Source of the DNA: Primulina eburnea
Lineage: Eukaryota > Streptophyta > Magnoliopsida > Lamiales > Gesneriaceae
Direction: 5' to 3'
Assembly: GCF_022965805.1 (NCBI RefSeq)
Contig: NC_133108.1
Location: 26,007,545 to 26,071,544, forward strand
DNA length: 64,000 bases
Shown: positions 22,540 to 34,448 of the stretch, piece by piece
Numbering within the stretch: position 1 is the first letter of the stretch
Layout: every line of letters starts with the position of its first letter
Notes under the pieces: generated by a model
The model's database searches: none
Told to the model about the DNA's origin: nothing
What the model saw: the letters and a program-made list of their open reading frames with translations, nothing else
Translations under genes and position numbers: made by a program

Positions 22540-24320
22540 TTATCCGTGTCATCGATGTGAGGGTTGAAGAGGATTATGCATGACATGGAAAATGTGAGTT
22601 TGAGTAAGCATGGCCGAGACAAGACCGCACCTGCGGTATTAACATCACCGCACCCGCGGTGTAAAGATAGAAAAAAATGAGTTTTGTGCGAACAGACACC
22701 GCACCCGCGGTGATAGCGTGACCGCCCCCGCGGTGTGAGACCGCACCCGCGGTTATGTAAGGACCGCACCCGCGGTCATAGTGTTGCAATTTTTGGTGAA
22801 TTCGCCGTGAGCATAGCGCACCCGCGCTCTTGAGACACCGCACCCGCGGTCTGCATGCGAGATTGCCACCTTTGAATTTCGTATTGACACATGGCATGTG
22901 ATATATAAACCTTGGCATGACATCTCATTCTTCAGATTTCAGAACTTAGAACCGAGAGAGGATTTGGGAGAAGCCTTCATTCTTTTGATCTTTGCACTTG
23001 AGATTTTGCTATTTCCGGTTATCCGATTTTAATTCTGAGGTAAGATTTGTGTTCCTTGCATTGACGGCTACAAAGTGACGTAAGTTTGATATAATTCCAG
23101 CCTATCTCGAAATATAGATGTTGGAGAAATTGTAGTATGTTAATTAGATTGTGTTCTTGAGGTATTGAGCATGGTATATGCGTAACCGCATCAAGAAACG
23201 GATGTTATTGGCTACGATTGTTAGTTTCCAGCATGTATTACGTTAAAATGGTACAGATTTCAGCTTATGTATTGAGGTTGATGAGTTTATGAGTTGATTA
23301 TGATTGAGCATGTTATGGTGGAGTTACCGGTATCGAAGAACTACGTCGTTACGCCGTCGAATTAATTTGAAACCGATGTTAGCTTTGTATATTGATTTGT
23401 TTGAGATGTATATGATTGAAGTGCACATTGTTTATGCCATTTCAGATTTGTATTGGCTATTGTTAACTCGAGACTTCGACCGACGATTCGACAAGAAAGG
23501 TATAATTCATGTGGTCACGGGATTGCACAACTCGATTCAGATTTGATACGAGTTTCCCTAAATCACATACTAGATTGTTATTACATTGATTATGTAATGC
23601 CTTGTTTATTGATTTATATTCGAGTCCTGAGATAGGAGAGATTGGCAGACTTGCCAAAACTAGACGTTTCGGTGTATCGACGCATAGGAGCAGATTTGCT
23701 ATATGTGTAGACCCTCGATACAGAGTTGACCGAAGTCTAGGAATAAGACGTACCGTTGCCCCGAGTGGTTGGGTAGGTGACAGACCGTCTTATTCACACC
23801 GGGATCCCTAGATTAGAAAAGAGTCAAGTCAAGATTTGAATGTTGAATACAGATTTGTATTCATCTACATGTTTAGATTTTATTCATGTTACTTGATTTA
23901 TGCTATGCATTTGTACATGATTTATGACATTGCATGCATCCATGTTTTATACTGGGATATGTTCTCACCGGAGTTATCCGGCTGTTGTCGTGTCTGTATG
24001 TGTGCATGGCAACAGGTGGGGCAGGATCGGGGTCACGAGCTAGATGAGAGATGATGATAGCGTGGAGATCTCGGGCATCGCAGATTACTAGTGTTTCTTA
24101 TGAAACTTGTATTACCTATGTTTAGAGTTGTCATTTGAACACTAGTGAATGTTTGTACGAACAGACATGTATGTACATTATGTTGTTTATTTCAGTTAAC
24201 GACATGTTATGCTTTATCTATACATCTGAATTAATGTTAAAAGCAAAATTTTGACCCACATTTTCGAATAAAGATCCAATTAAATCCCAAAAGAATAGAG
24301 TTAGAGCCCGGGTCCCCACA
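22540..24320 (+). repeat. Element B 3' LTR, main segment
   Basis: Continues the LTR interrupted at 15121, beginning with the duplicated TTATC, and ends CCCCACA at 24320, followed by the B target duplicate GGTGC. Contains the same dyad array, TATA box and hairpins as the 5' LTR. Confidence 0.95.
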
Positions 24321-24660
24321 GGTGCGGTCTCTACTGCGGGTGCGGTCTCAACACCACCGCGGGTGCGGTGATGCCACGACCCTCCAACAACAAAATTATG
24401 AACTGTACACCGCGGGGGCACTCCTACTATGAGCGCGGGTGCACTCTGGTCACGGTCAAGAGACAAAACAATGCAACCAAAATCGATCCGGAACGCTGAA
24501 ACGAACAACCAACAACAACTACACCTCAAGACAATAATAACCAACAATACTATGGCCCATAATCACAACTCTAATCATCACAACTAAACTCAAACTTAAT
24601 CAATAAATCTATAATATACGAAAACTTAAACCGTACCGTACACCGGGCTCGGCTATTACA
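24321..24660 (-). repeat. Element A 5' LTR, second segment
   Basis: Resumes with GGTGCGGT, continuing the dyad array cut at 8426, and ends GGCTATTACA at 24660. Next comes D gag sequence. Confidence 0.92.
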
Positions 24661-24980
24661 GTACGAGTGGGAAGCATGATTTGCTGAAAGCTCGAAAGAA
24701 GCCATTCAAGAAGTTGGGGAGTGGTTCCTCTAGCTCAAGTGGTTCCAGTCCAAGTCATGCTGAAGTCTATTGCAGGATTTGCAGAGGGAGACATTCCTCA
24801 GAGCAATGTCAAGGAGTGCTTGGTAGATGCAATATTTGTAGACAGCCTGGAAATTTTGCGAGAGTCTGTCCACAAAGAGGTTCCCGCAGATTTCAGGGAG
24901 CTGGACCATCTTGTGTAGTGACCGAGGAACAGACCCAAGAGGCACTTGATGATATAGTGACAGGTACTATTCTTTTATGA
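24661..24980 (+). pseudogene. Element D gag, C-terminal fragment
   Basis: Reads STSGKHDLLKARKKPFKKLGSGSSSSSG, then CRICRGRHSSEQC and CNICRQPGNFARVC, matching the C-terminal third of D' and B Gag. The second knuckle has Asn where D' and B have the zinc-binding His. The frame ends at 24980 and A removes its N-terminal part. Confidence 0.85.
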
Positions 24981-27621
24981 TTAGATTGCATATGTATTGA
25001 TATATACTAATGCATTTCCTACGATTATCTTTGATTGAATTGCATTGATATATGTGGTACCTGTTGGGCCTGTGTTTACTGTAGTATTGATACCCTTACC
25101 TTGTGAGAGAGAAAGATTGATCTCAGAGATTCTGTGACATATTGTATACTACAGTAAGATGAGACTGAGATTGAGTTAGATTTTGACGTACTTGTGTTTT
25201 CTGATTTGACCGCATTATTGATGTTAATATGCTGAACAAGTATAGAACTATTATAGATTCCTTTCAGGAGAGTACAAGATTCAGACCAGATATGGTTGAT
25301 GACTAGAGATGTCACAGTAATTATTCTAGATTTAGAATTCCTGTGATATTTAGATTGTCTAAGACTCGATTTTTACAGAAAGGAACAGATGATATCCTTA
25401 TGTATTCAGTAGATGTACTGAAATCGAGCTTAGTATTGGCAGATTTGCCAATGATGTGCGAATTGGCTGATGTTGTCAGATAAGATTTTAAATTTGCTTT
25501 ATTGCAGAAAGATAGATTTCAGAATTGAATCCAGGTCAGATACTGATTGTTGTTTTAGAATTCAGTATAGAATAACATTGAATGATACAGAATGAACTGA
25601 AAGAATTGAAAGATCAGTAGAAAAGTACCGACACATCTGATTTAGTGTTGCTCTTTGGCGTGTTTCAGTATCTTCAGAGATGTTCTGATGATCTATGCCT
25701 GTTATATCTATGAGATTTTGATATAATTGTAGCATTTGATTTATCGAATCGAATATCTGAAGAGTGTATTGAATATTCTGAGAACTGTGATGATTGTATA
25801 CAGAAATTATTCAGATAAGAATCCTGCTTGAAACAGATTGTATTCAGAGTATGCGATATCTGAAGTTAGTATACCGATTGACTTTGATACAGTGAGATGG
25901 TGATCAGGGGCTGATAATGATACCGATATCAGAAAGTTCAGAAATGTCCTAAATGTATTTTGTCTGTTTTGGCAGATTATTTTATTCGACAATTACTTTA
26001 TATCTGCTGAATATTGTTATTGTTCTAAATCAGTAGTTGAGACATCTTATATTGTTTTGGGGAGCATATTTGATTTGCCGATGAGATATAACATTTGATC
26101 AGAATGACATGAAGATATTTACCAGAAATCATTGTTTTATGAGTTCACTGAACTAACTAGATATGTATAGGATATTGATATTTTGTTTTTGATTTGATAT
26201 TATTGTTATTTTGAATCATTGTTTGATACAGATTATTGTAACCGTTGAGATTATATAAAGTTCAAACCGAATCAGAGCTGAATTCGAGAATTACAGCAGT
26301 TTAGAAATGTGATTAGAATGTTCAGAACTTGAATGTGATAATCAGAGCAGAACATCGAGCAGAGTAGCAGATATGTGATTTGTACCGTATAAGAATGATT
26401 ATCTTGTGATATCAGAATGTTTCAGAATTGTCAACAGAATTTGATATCGACAGTCAGAACAGAATACCAGGTAGGTATTTCTTCTTTAATTTATGTTATT
26501 AACTGATTTGTTTATGTCAGTAGTTCGGATCTGAAATAACATATAGGGTCAGATATGCACCGTAGTGGATTCAGTTTTCGTTCTGATGATTGAAAATGTA
26601 TGATATCCGAACAGATAGTTGTGTTATAGACTGATGAGATCAGTTATGACAGAAATTGTATTGAAATATTGGCAGAAATGATACTGAAATTTATGAACTG
26701 GCTATAAATGAAAATAGAAAGATAGAAGTCAGAAGATTTAGTACAGACTTTGTATATTTTTGATGAGAAATGGGGAGTATAATTCGATGAATTTCGTAAT
26801 GAGATTACTACAATACTATCCAGATCATGATATGATATGATTGCGATTGACAGATTGTTCAATCGTTTGTACCAGATAACGTACAAACATGACCAAATGA
26901 CACAGATTGGTATCAGAAAAATGGTCAGAATAATTAGAATACAGAAGTAGAGTACATCAGATTATGATTTTGCTTGAGGTTGTATTCGTGACAGAGCATA
27001 CCATGAATTCCTTCCTATATTATCCACCGATTGACAGATAGCCGGAACATATTGTCCAGATAGTAGAAGATATTTGTGGAGTTGTAGTGCTGGATGTTAG
27101 AACTAATTGATATGACCTATTATCACTGCGTGACTATAGCTATCAGCTTATCAGATGGGTAATGAGATAGTTATAGACCAGACGGTATACAGTGAATATT
27201 ACAGATTTTTTTTTTAAAAAAAAAATTCGAAGGAAGATGAAAATAGTTCAAAATAAACAGATTAAGGAAACCAACGTCGGATGATGACGATTGGTATTTG
27301 AAGCTGAAGACTGTATATGTCCTTGATTGGGATAAACAGATTGGATAACAACTACTGGTATTGTTTTGCTATGAACTGTGATTGATTTATACGGATGTTG
27401 TATAACCAACATGGCAAGATTGATTCTGTTAGAGTTAGTTTAAGAAGTATTATGATAATATATTTCATTAAGTCGTATTCCAGAGTGGAAATCAGAGGTT
27501 GATACAAGAAAGAGATTTCAGAATGGATTTATTGAGATGAGAGTTTGATTTAAACTCTATTATACATCTCTTCTAGTATATTTGAATTGATTTCTTATGA
27601 CTTCGAAGACGAACTCAGATC
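24981..27621 (+). pseudogene. Element D pol remnant, no open frames
   Basis: Short recognisable pieces remain in order (NKYRTIIDSFQESTRFRPDMVDD near 25232-25303, similar to [20 protein letters not shown] in B; LMYSVDVLKSSLVLADLPMMCELADV near 25397-25474), but stops are dense. The DNA is rich in TGAT and CAGAAT and poor in C, suggesting C-to-T decay. A perfect T10A10 palindrome lies at 27206-27225. Nothing else coding is seen. Confidence 0.75.
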
Positions 27622-27636
27622 TAAGAGGGGGAGAAA

Positions 27637-29792
27637 TGTAATGCCCAAGAATTATAGAATTGATAAATCGAGATTATTAACCTTCATTAACGTAAGACTC
27701 GGCAGATATGAAAATGCATGACATGCAATGAGGAAAGAAAAGACGTGAGAAATTAGGGTTTGCAAGACCGCACCTGAGGTCATAAATTATGAATTGTGCA
27801 AGAAAGGCCGAAGCCACACCGCACCCGCGGTAAGAACAAGACCGCACCCGCGGTCGTGAATTTCAGAAAATGGAATTGGTGCCGAAGCATTAGCGCACCC
27901 GCGCTCCTGGAGTTACCGCACCCGCCGTCGTGCGTGTAACTTGAAAAATAAGACACTTGCCCTTAGCCATGCAATAAGATGTGTTGTCGATTCCTTCACT
28001 CACCATTTTTCAGCAACATAGAACGAGAGAGGAGAAGGAAACAAGGGAAAGGAAAGCTAGCTTGTACAAGATTTAGACATCCAAACGTTAATTCGATTTC
28101 GGTTTTGAACTCCTCGCATCATTTGCTACAAGAGGATGTAAGTTTTCTTCAATTCCTGCATGATTTGAGATATGGATGTTGGGGAAACTATAATATGCTC
28201 ATAGATAGGTGTTCTTAAGAGGATTATGAGTGTATATTTGAAATCGGAACGAATAATTAATATCGAACTCAATTGTTATGATTTTCAGTATATTCTTGAT
28301 TGAGCATGTTCAGATTTTAGAACTTGGAATGTGTTATGAGGATGATTTTGAGTTGAGATTGATGCATTGTTGTGATATTGATTATTGATAGAGTGACCGG
28401 TATCAAGAGTTCATGTCGTTATGCCGTTAAAATTGTACAGAGAATGATTATTGAATTGTATAAGAATTGCTTTGAGTAGTATATTGACATGATACTCCTC
28501 TATATTTCCAATTCAGATTGATATGAATCAGATTCAGTATTGATTGAGATTGATCAGATTCAGTAAAGATTTCGATTGTATCGTGATATTATCGATATGC
28601 ATTAGATTGTACCTTGTTCGGATATGGATCAGATTTTATATACCGATTTGTGTATTGATAAGAACAAATTGTGTATTGAGTTATTCACTGATATAGCGTA
28701 TTCGATATTGTCATTTCAGATTTGATATGGACAGATTTGAATACAGGTCATCGTCTTCGTCAGACAGGGACGACAAAGGTATATTTCATAAGATATTCGG
28801 GAAGATACAACTCAATTGAGATCCCATTTGAGTTTCCCAATAAAATCACATACTAGAATTATTGTTGTTTATTTTATGATATGATTTTGATGTGTTTATA
28901 GATGTTATATTGATATCCTTTGAAATGTGTATGCTTTGTGTATAGATTAATATTCATTGCATATAGGATAGGAAAGTCTTGACAGAACAGTCAGACTTCT
29001 AGACGTTCGGTGATATCGCAGCTTAGGGGAAGATCCACTCTCCTATTGCAGATGTCGATACAGATCAGACCGAAGTCTAGGAATAAGACGTACAGTCACC
29101 CCGAGTGGTAGGGTAGGTGACAGATCGCGACGTCTTATTCACACCGGGATCCCTAAAGTTATAGTTGAGTCGAATCTAGACATGATTTGACTAGAACTGC
29201 ATGCGTTTATGGACGTGGTTTCATAGACTATGAAACCCATTTTTATTGCTTTCAGTCACGATAGCATGTTTTTATGATTTGATTTGAGTTGCATGTTTAT
29301 TTGATTCGATTTGCATGCTTATTTTGATTTAATTTCATAGATTATGAAATCTATTGTTTTTGATTTTATTCATGATAGAATGTTTCATGATTCACTTTGT
29401 GTATATGCATGTTTACCATGTTTTATACTGGGATTCATCTCACCGGAGTATCCGGCTGTTGTCTTGTTTTGTATGTGTACATGACAACAGGTGGGACAAA
29501 ATCGGGGTCAAGAAAATGATAAGAGAAGACGAGTTTAGCGTGGTGATTCCGGACTTATTGTACACTTGGTTTAATACTAGAAATTTGGTAGTTAAACCCT
29601 AGATTAGTTTGAGTGAATAATGTACATTATTGTACTTTTATACTGAAATGTATTTTGATACTGAGATGTATGTTATTTAGATTCCATTACCTTCCGCACT
29701 TGCATGTTAAAAAAAAAGAAAAATTTTTAGACCCTGTTTAATCTTAATTAACAATTAAATCCCCAAAGATGATTAGCGTCCGGGTTCCCACA
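27637..29792 (+). repeat. Element D 3' LTR (2156 bp)
   Basis: TGTAATGCCCAAG to GGTTCCCACA, preceded by AAGAGGGGGAGAAA. Dyad motifs at 27767-27926, including AGCGC-ACCC-GCGCT at 27892-27905. Leader-type stems at 28999-29140, and CTGTTGTC/GACAACAG at 29456-29490. Confidence 0.9.
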
Positions 29793-31058
29793 AAAGTAAC
29801 TCGAGAATTTAACATCGCGAACAGAAACAATAGTCCTAGGCATGCCATGCAACCTAACGACTTCTCTAAAGGACAAATCCGCCATGTTTGAAGCATCAGC
29901 GATTTTTTGACAAGCTATAAAATGTGCCATCTTAGAGAATCTACCCACAACAACAAAAATAGAATCCCTCCCCTTCTTAGTCCTAGGCAACCCCAAAATA
30001 AAGTCCCTAGAAATGTCAATCCAAGTTCTTTTTAAGAATAGCACGCAAAAGTGTTCCCAAAGTTCTAGTGACAACTTCAGTTTGTCCATCCGTTTGAGGA
30101 TGACAAGTAGTAGAAAACAACAATTTTGTGCAAAGTTTGGCCCATAAAGTATTCCAAAAGTAACTCAAGAATTTAACATCGCGACCAGAATCAATAGTCT
30201 TAGGCATGCCATTCAACCTAACGAATTCTCTAAAGAACAAATCCGCAATGTTTGAAGCATCATCGGTTTTATGACAAGCTATAAAATGTGCCATCTTAGA
30301 GAATCATACACAACAAAAAAAATAGAATCCCTCACCTTCTTAGTCCTAGGCAACCCCAAAATAAAGTCCCTAGAAATGTCAATCCAAGTTCTTTTTAAGA
30401 ATAGGACGCAAAAGTGTTCCCAAAATTCTATTGACAACTTCAGTTTGTCCATCCGTTTGAGAATGACAAGTAGTAGAAAACAACAGATTTGTGCAAAGTT
30501 TAGCCCATAAAGTCTTCCTAAAGTAACTCGAGAATTTGACATCGCAAACAGAAACAATAGTCCTAGGCATGCCATGCAACCTAACGACTTCTCTAAAGAA
30601 CAAATCCGCCATGTTTGAAGCATCATCGGTTTTATGACAAGCTATAAAATGTGCCATCTTAGAGAATCTATCCACAACAACAAAAATAGAATCCCTCCCC
30701 TTCTTAGTCCTAGGCAACCCCAAAATAAAGTTCCTAGAAATGTCAATCCAAGTTCTTTTTAAGAATAGCACGCAAAAGTGTTCCCAAAGTTCTAGTGACA
30801 ACTTCAGTTTGTCTATCTGTTTGAGGATGACAAGTAGTAGAAAACAACAATTTTGGGCAAAGTTTAGCCCATCAAGTATTCCAAAAGTAACTCAAGAATT
30901 TAACATCGCGACTGTGCCATCTTAGAGAATCTATCCACAACAACAAAAATAGAATATCTCCCATTCTTAGTTCTAGGAAACCCCAAAATAAAGTCCCTAG
31001 AAATGTCTATCCAAGTTCTTTTTAAGAATAGCACGCAAAAGTGTTCCCAAAGTTCTAT
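29793..31058 (-). repeat. G array: tandem repeats of a gypsy integrase core, left part
   Basis: Head-to-tail units start at CCAAGTTCTTTTTAAGAAT at 30021, 30384, 30748 and 31011 (spacings 363, 364 and 263, the last with an internal deletion of about 100 bp). On the minus strand each encodes most of a DDE integrase core: [49 protein letters not shown], the second-Asp region RDVKF, and [19 protein letters not shown] with the catalytic Glu. The end of one unit ([10 protein letters not shown]) joins the start of the next (WIDIS) with a change of frame, so no long protein results. The source is a gypsy element different from B or E. Broken by D' at 31058. Confidence 0.88.
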
Positions 31059-31188
31059 TGTAATGCCCAAGAATTGTCGTAGAATTAATCAGACAAGATT
31101 AATGAAATATCCCAAGACTTGTAGAATTGATCAGATAAGATTATGGGATGTTGCTCAGAGCAAAATATAATTTTTCAGAACGTGCAAG

Positions 31189-31416
31189 ACCGCACCCGCG
31201 CCCTTGTTTACACCGCACTCGCGGTGTAAGTTCAGTAGGGTAAGGATTTTGGGCGAAGCAAGACCGCACCCGCGGTCTTGCATACACCGCACCCGCGGTG
31301 CCAGACCGCACCCGCGGTATTGGAAGATCCGCACCCGCGGTCTTGACTTGTGCATTTTGGATAGTGCTGCCGAGAGCATGGCGCACCCGCGCTCATTGAG
31401 TTACCGCACCCGCGGT
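31189..31416 (+). promoter_or_regulatory. U3 dyad array, element D'
   Basis: Eight motifs of the ACCGC-ACCC-GCGGT type ending about 50 bp before the TATA run. The penultimate one has GCGC arms on both sides. The copy in the 3' LTR is at 53324-53551. Confidence 0.75.
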
Positions 31417-32818
31417 CTTACGTGCAACAAGAAAAGCTATGCCACGTTTTATATGGTTGCATGCAGTATATATATGAGAGTTACACGTGTTTTCTCTCAG
31501 AATTCATCAAAGGGGTCGAAGCTTTTGGAGAGAAAATCCTTACGCCTTTTAGATTCGAGATTTCGAAGAAACCGCGCATCAGAATTCGAATCCGAACGCA
31601 GTATCGTGTTCCTCTCGACTAGAGCTACACAAGGACGTAAGTTTTATTACGTTTTGTAGTGTTTTGAAAATATGATGTTGCTAGAATTGCATGGGATTCA
31701 GATATGGCGGTTATACTACCGTAGATATTGTATAATCGAAGTCAGATTTCATAATAGACTATTTCTGTGATTGTTATGAATTGTGAAAGATATTGATTGA
31801 GATTTTGATATCAGAATTGTGTATTACTGATTTTGAATATACCGATATTGAGATTATGAGTTCTGGTAGTATATATGTGATGTTCAGATTGACGGGGTAT
31901 TCAGATTGTATGGTTATACCGTCGAAACATCAGTTGATTTATATTGATCAGATTCAGATATGATTTCGATTAGATTGTGATATTATTGATATGACTCAGA
32001 TTGTATCTTGTTCAGACATTGATCAGATTGTATACTGAATTGAGTATTGATCAGAACGGATTGTGAATTGAGTTACACATTGATACAGTGTATTTATATT
32101 GTCATTTCAAATCGGATATGGACAGACTGGACTTCAAGACTTCGTCTTCCTCAGAGGGGGACGACAAAGGTATAATTCATGTGATATTCGGGAAGAAACA
32201 ACTCAATTGAGATCACCATTTGAGTTGCCCAATAAATCACATACATACTATATTCTTGTTTATAGATTTGTTTATAGAACTTGTATGCAAATCTTGCTAT
32301 GCTTTGTTTACAGATCATGTTACATCGCATTAAGATGATTATGCTTGTTTACAAATTTTGTATTCATGCATTAAGATAGGACAGTCTGGAGATCAGGCAG
32401 ACTTCTAGACGTTCGGCGATATCACAGCTTAGGGGAAGATCACCGCCCCTATTGTAGATGCAGATACAAATCAGGCCGAAGTCTAGGAATAAGACGTACA
32501 GCACCTCGATTGGTAGGGTAGGTGACAGACAGTGACGTCTTATTCACCCCGGGATCCCTAGAGTTATAGATCGAGTCAAGTCTAGACATGATTTGATTAG
32601 GACTTCATGCTTATATGGATGTGGCTCCTAGATCATGGGACCCATCGTTATTGCTTTCAGTTGTGCTAGCATGTTTTATGATTTACACTGTTGATATGCA
32701 TGTTTATCTGATTTGAGTTGCATGCTTAATTTCATAGATTATGAAATATATTGTGTTTATACATGATCGCATGTTTATGAATTAGTTTGTTTATATACAT
32801 GCTTACCATGTTTTATAC

Positions 32819-32881
32819 TGAGATTTATTCTCACCGGATTTATCCGGCTGGTGTCTTGTTTGTAAGTGTGCATGACATCAG
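32819..32881 (+). other. Conserved short hairpins, element D' U5
   Basis: TGAGA-TTTAT-TCTCA (32819-32833), then an ACCGGA/TCCGG stem, then CTGGTGTC (32848-32855) with GACATCAG (32874-32881). In the last stem D has T-A where D' has a G-U pair, so pairing is kept. Confidence 0.6.
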
Positions 32882-33188
32882 GGGAGGCAGGATCGGGGTC
32901 ACGAAGATGATGAGAGAAGACGAGTTAGCGTGGTGATTCCGGACTTACAGTAGATTGGATTTTACTACTAGAATTTTAGTAGTGAACCTTAGATTAGAAT
33001 GTTGTACATTATTGTATTTTTAATACTGAATTGTATTTTATATACAGACATGTATAGTGTTTAGAGTCCCTTACCTTCCGCAGTTATAAATTAAAAAGAA
33101 AAAAATTTTAGACCCTGTTTTATCTTAATTGATAATTAAATCCCAAAGATGATTAAGAAGATGATTAGCGTCCGGGTCCCCACAACAG

Positions 33189-33292
33189 GTGGTATCAGAG
33201 CTGATAGTTCCTTTAGACTTAGGTTATCAGAGCGATAGATCCTTTAGATTGAGATAGTCAGAGTTGATAGATTCTTTAGACTGAGATAGAAG
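33189..33292 (+). repeat. PBS region with triplicated 33-35 bp unit
   Basis: The PBS TGGTATCAGAGC at 33190-33201 is part of the first of three degenerate tandem units, each with TCAGAG, then GATAG, then TTTAGA. Only the first unit has the exact PBS. B and F have a single unit here. Confidence 0.75.
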
Positions 33293-33548
33293 AGAATGAG
33301 CGGGGTAGATTGAATTTTCTTTCCTTGCATGTGATTGCTAGCATGAGAGTTATTGCAATGTTGATTTACATTGTGTGTGCTAGCATGATTTATTGCTTTT
33401 CCTATTACATGCTGTTTGTTATCTGAGTTGATTGCAGCATGTAATTAATAAGCCTGAATCAGAACCGAGTTTGGATCAGAGGTATATGATCAGAGGAGGG
33501 CTGAGACAGATTATACAGATTGTGTATTGATTTGTTTGACATTCAGAT

Positions 33549-34448
33549 ATACCGCCTCGGAGATTTCCAGAAAGGGGTAGTACTTCGTCTGAACAGCTAG
33601 ATGCATCAGAATCTCAGCTAGAAGAAAAGATGAAAGAATTTGAGTTATTACAACCGCTGATTCTGAGTGGTACCGAGACATCTGAAGACTGTCAGAACTG
33701 GTTTGATGATATAGAAATCTTGTTTGATTTACTTGATTGTACAGATGAACAGAGAGTTAAAATGGTGCCTTACCAGTTACGAGAAGCCGCCATGAGTTGG
33801 TGGATTACCAGTACAAGAATGTGGGCACAGAGAGGTACAGTGATGTCGTGGGAAATATTCAGAACTGAATTCTATCGAAGATTTTTCTCAGCTTCGTACC
33901 GAGAGGACAAGAAATTAGAGTTTGAGAATTTGAGCCAAGGGCAGCTAAATATTGACGCATATATTGCTAAATTCTCGACTCTAATGCGTTTTGCTCCTCA
34001 TTTAGCTGGAAATGATGAAGCTATAGTAAATCAATTCATCAGAGGGTTGAATTCAGAGGTAGTTGCATTCATGAATTTGCAACGACCCTGCCATTTTGCT
34101 GACATCCTGAGTAGAGCAAAGATAGCGGAGGCGAGTCTGATTAGACAATTGACAAGGTTGTGTGTGAATCCACCCCAGACACAGCAATTCCCTCTTCGAT
34201 ATGAGCGTGGCAGTACGAGTGGGAAACAAGAGTTGCTGAAAACTCGTAAGAAGCCATTCAAGAAGTTGGGAAGTGGCTCCTCTAGCTCAAGTGGTTCGAG
34301 TCCAAGCCATACTGATGTCTATTGTAGGACTTGCGGAGGGAGACATTCCTCAGAGCAATGCCAAGGAGTGCTTGATAGATGCAATATCTGTAAACAGCTG
34401 GGGCATTTTGCTAAAGTTTGTCCCCAGAGATGGTCTCGAAGATCTTAG
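33549..34448 (+). CDS. gag: Element D' Gag, nearly intact, original start codon lost
   Basis: The frame homologous to B/F Gag starts at 33549 with ATA where the MPPRR start should be (ATA CCG CCT CGG). The first ATG in frame is 33630, giving 272 residues. It keeps the Gag core (NWFDDIEILFDLLDCTDEQRV, SWWI, FYRRFFSASYREDKKLEFENLSQGQ, KFSTLMRFAPHLAGNDE), a Ser-rich linker, CRTCGGRHSSEQC and the CCHC knuckle CNICKQLGHFAKVC. It stops at 34448 soon after the knuckle. Gag is the only sizeable protein this element offers, which fits a gag-only element. The shorter start may still give a product. Confidence 0.8.
   Translation: MPPRRFPERGSTSSEQLDASESQLEEKMKEFELLQPLILSGTETSEDCQNWFDDIEILFDLLDCTDEQRVKMVPYQLREAAMSWWITSTRMWAQRGTVMSWEIFRTEFYRRFFSASYREDKKLEFENLSQGQLNIDAYIAKFSTLMRFAPHLAGNDEAIVNQFIRGLNSEVVAFMNLQRPCHFADILSRAKIAEASLIRQLTRLCVNPPQTQQFPLRYERGSTSGKQELLKTRKKPFKKLGSGSSSSSGSSPSHTDVYCRTCGGRHSSEQCQGVLDRCNICKQLGHFAKVCPQRWSRRS

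Larger units (their letters stand above)
8427..24320 (+). mobile_element. Element B: Ty3/gypsy Tekay-type chromovirus, coding-intact, 3' LTR split by C
   Basis: 5' LTR 8427-10222 (1796 bp), PBS 10228-10239, Gag-Pol 10481-15001, polypurine tract, 3' LTR 15102-15121 plus 22545-24320 (20 + 1776 = 1796 bp, equal to the 5' LTR). TSD GGTGC flanks it (8422-8426 and 24321-24325). Only about five differences are seen by eye between the LTRs (8631 region, 9364-9372, 9616, 10169), so the insertion is young. Interrupted only in the 3' LTR, by C. Confidence 0.95.
24661..29792 (+). mobile_element. Element D: gag-only type gypsy element, 3' part
   Basis: Begins inside gag where A inserted, then a decayed pol, purine tract (27622-27636) and 3' LTR (27637-29792). 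The 5' part is beyond A and outside the window. Right flank AAAGT (29793) belongs to the G array. Confidence 0.85.
31059..33184 (+). repeat. Element D' 5' LTR (2126 bp)
   Basis: TGTAATGCCCAAG to GGGTCCCCACA. Dyad array 31189-31416 (eight motifs), TATA run TATATATAT at 31467-31475, stems 32405-32545 and hairpins 32819-32881. Open frames across the dyad array are artefacts of the GC-rich repeats. Confidence 0.92.

Noticed and set aside
31204..31659. A 151-codon frame (with shorter ones on both strands) across the D' dyad array
   Set aside because: The residues (RTRG, HPR, RGCG) simply read the repeated GC-rich dyads in different frames. It lies in U3 with no homology or codon signal. The same applies to frames at 8285-8820, 16311-16642, 22147-22918, 35932-36375, 42610-43070, 53266-53761 and 58597-59368.
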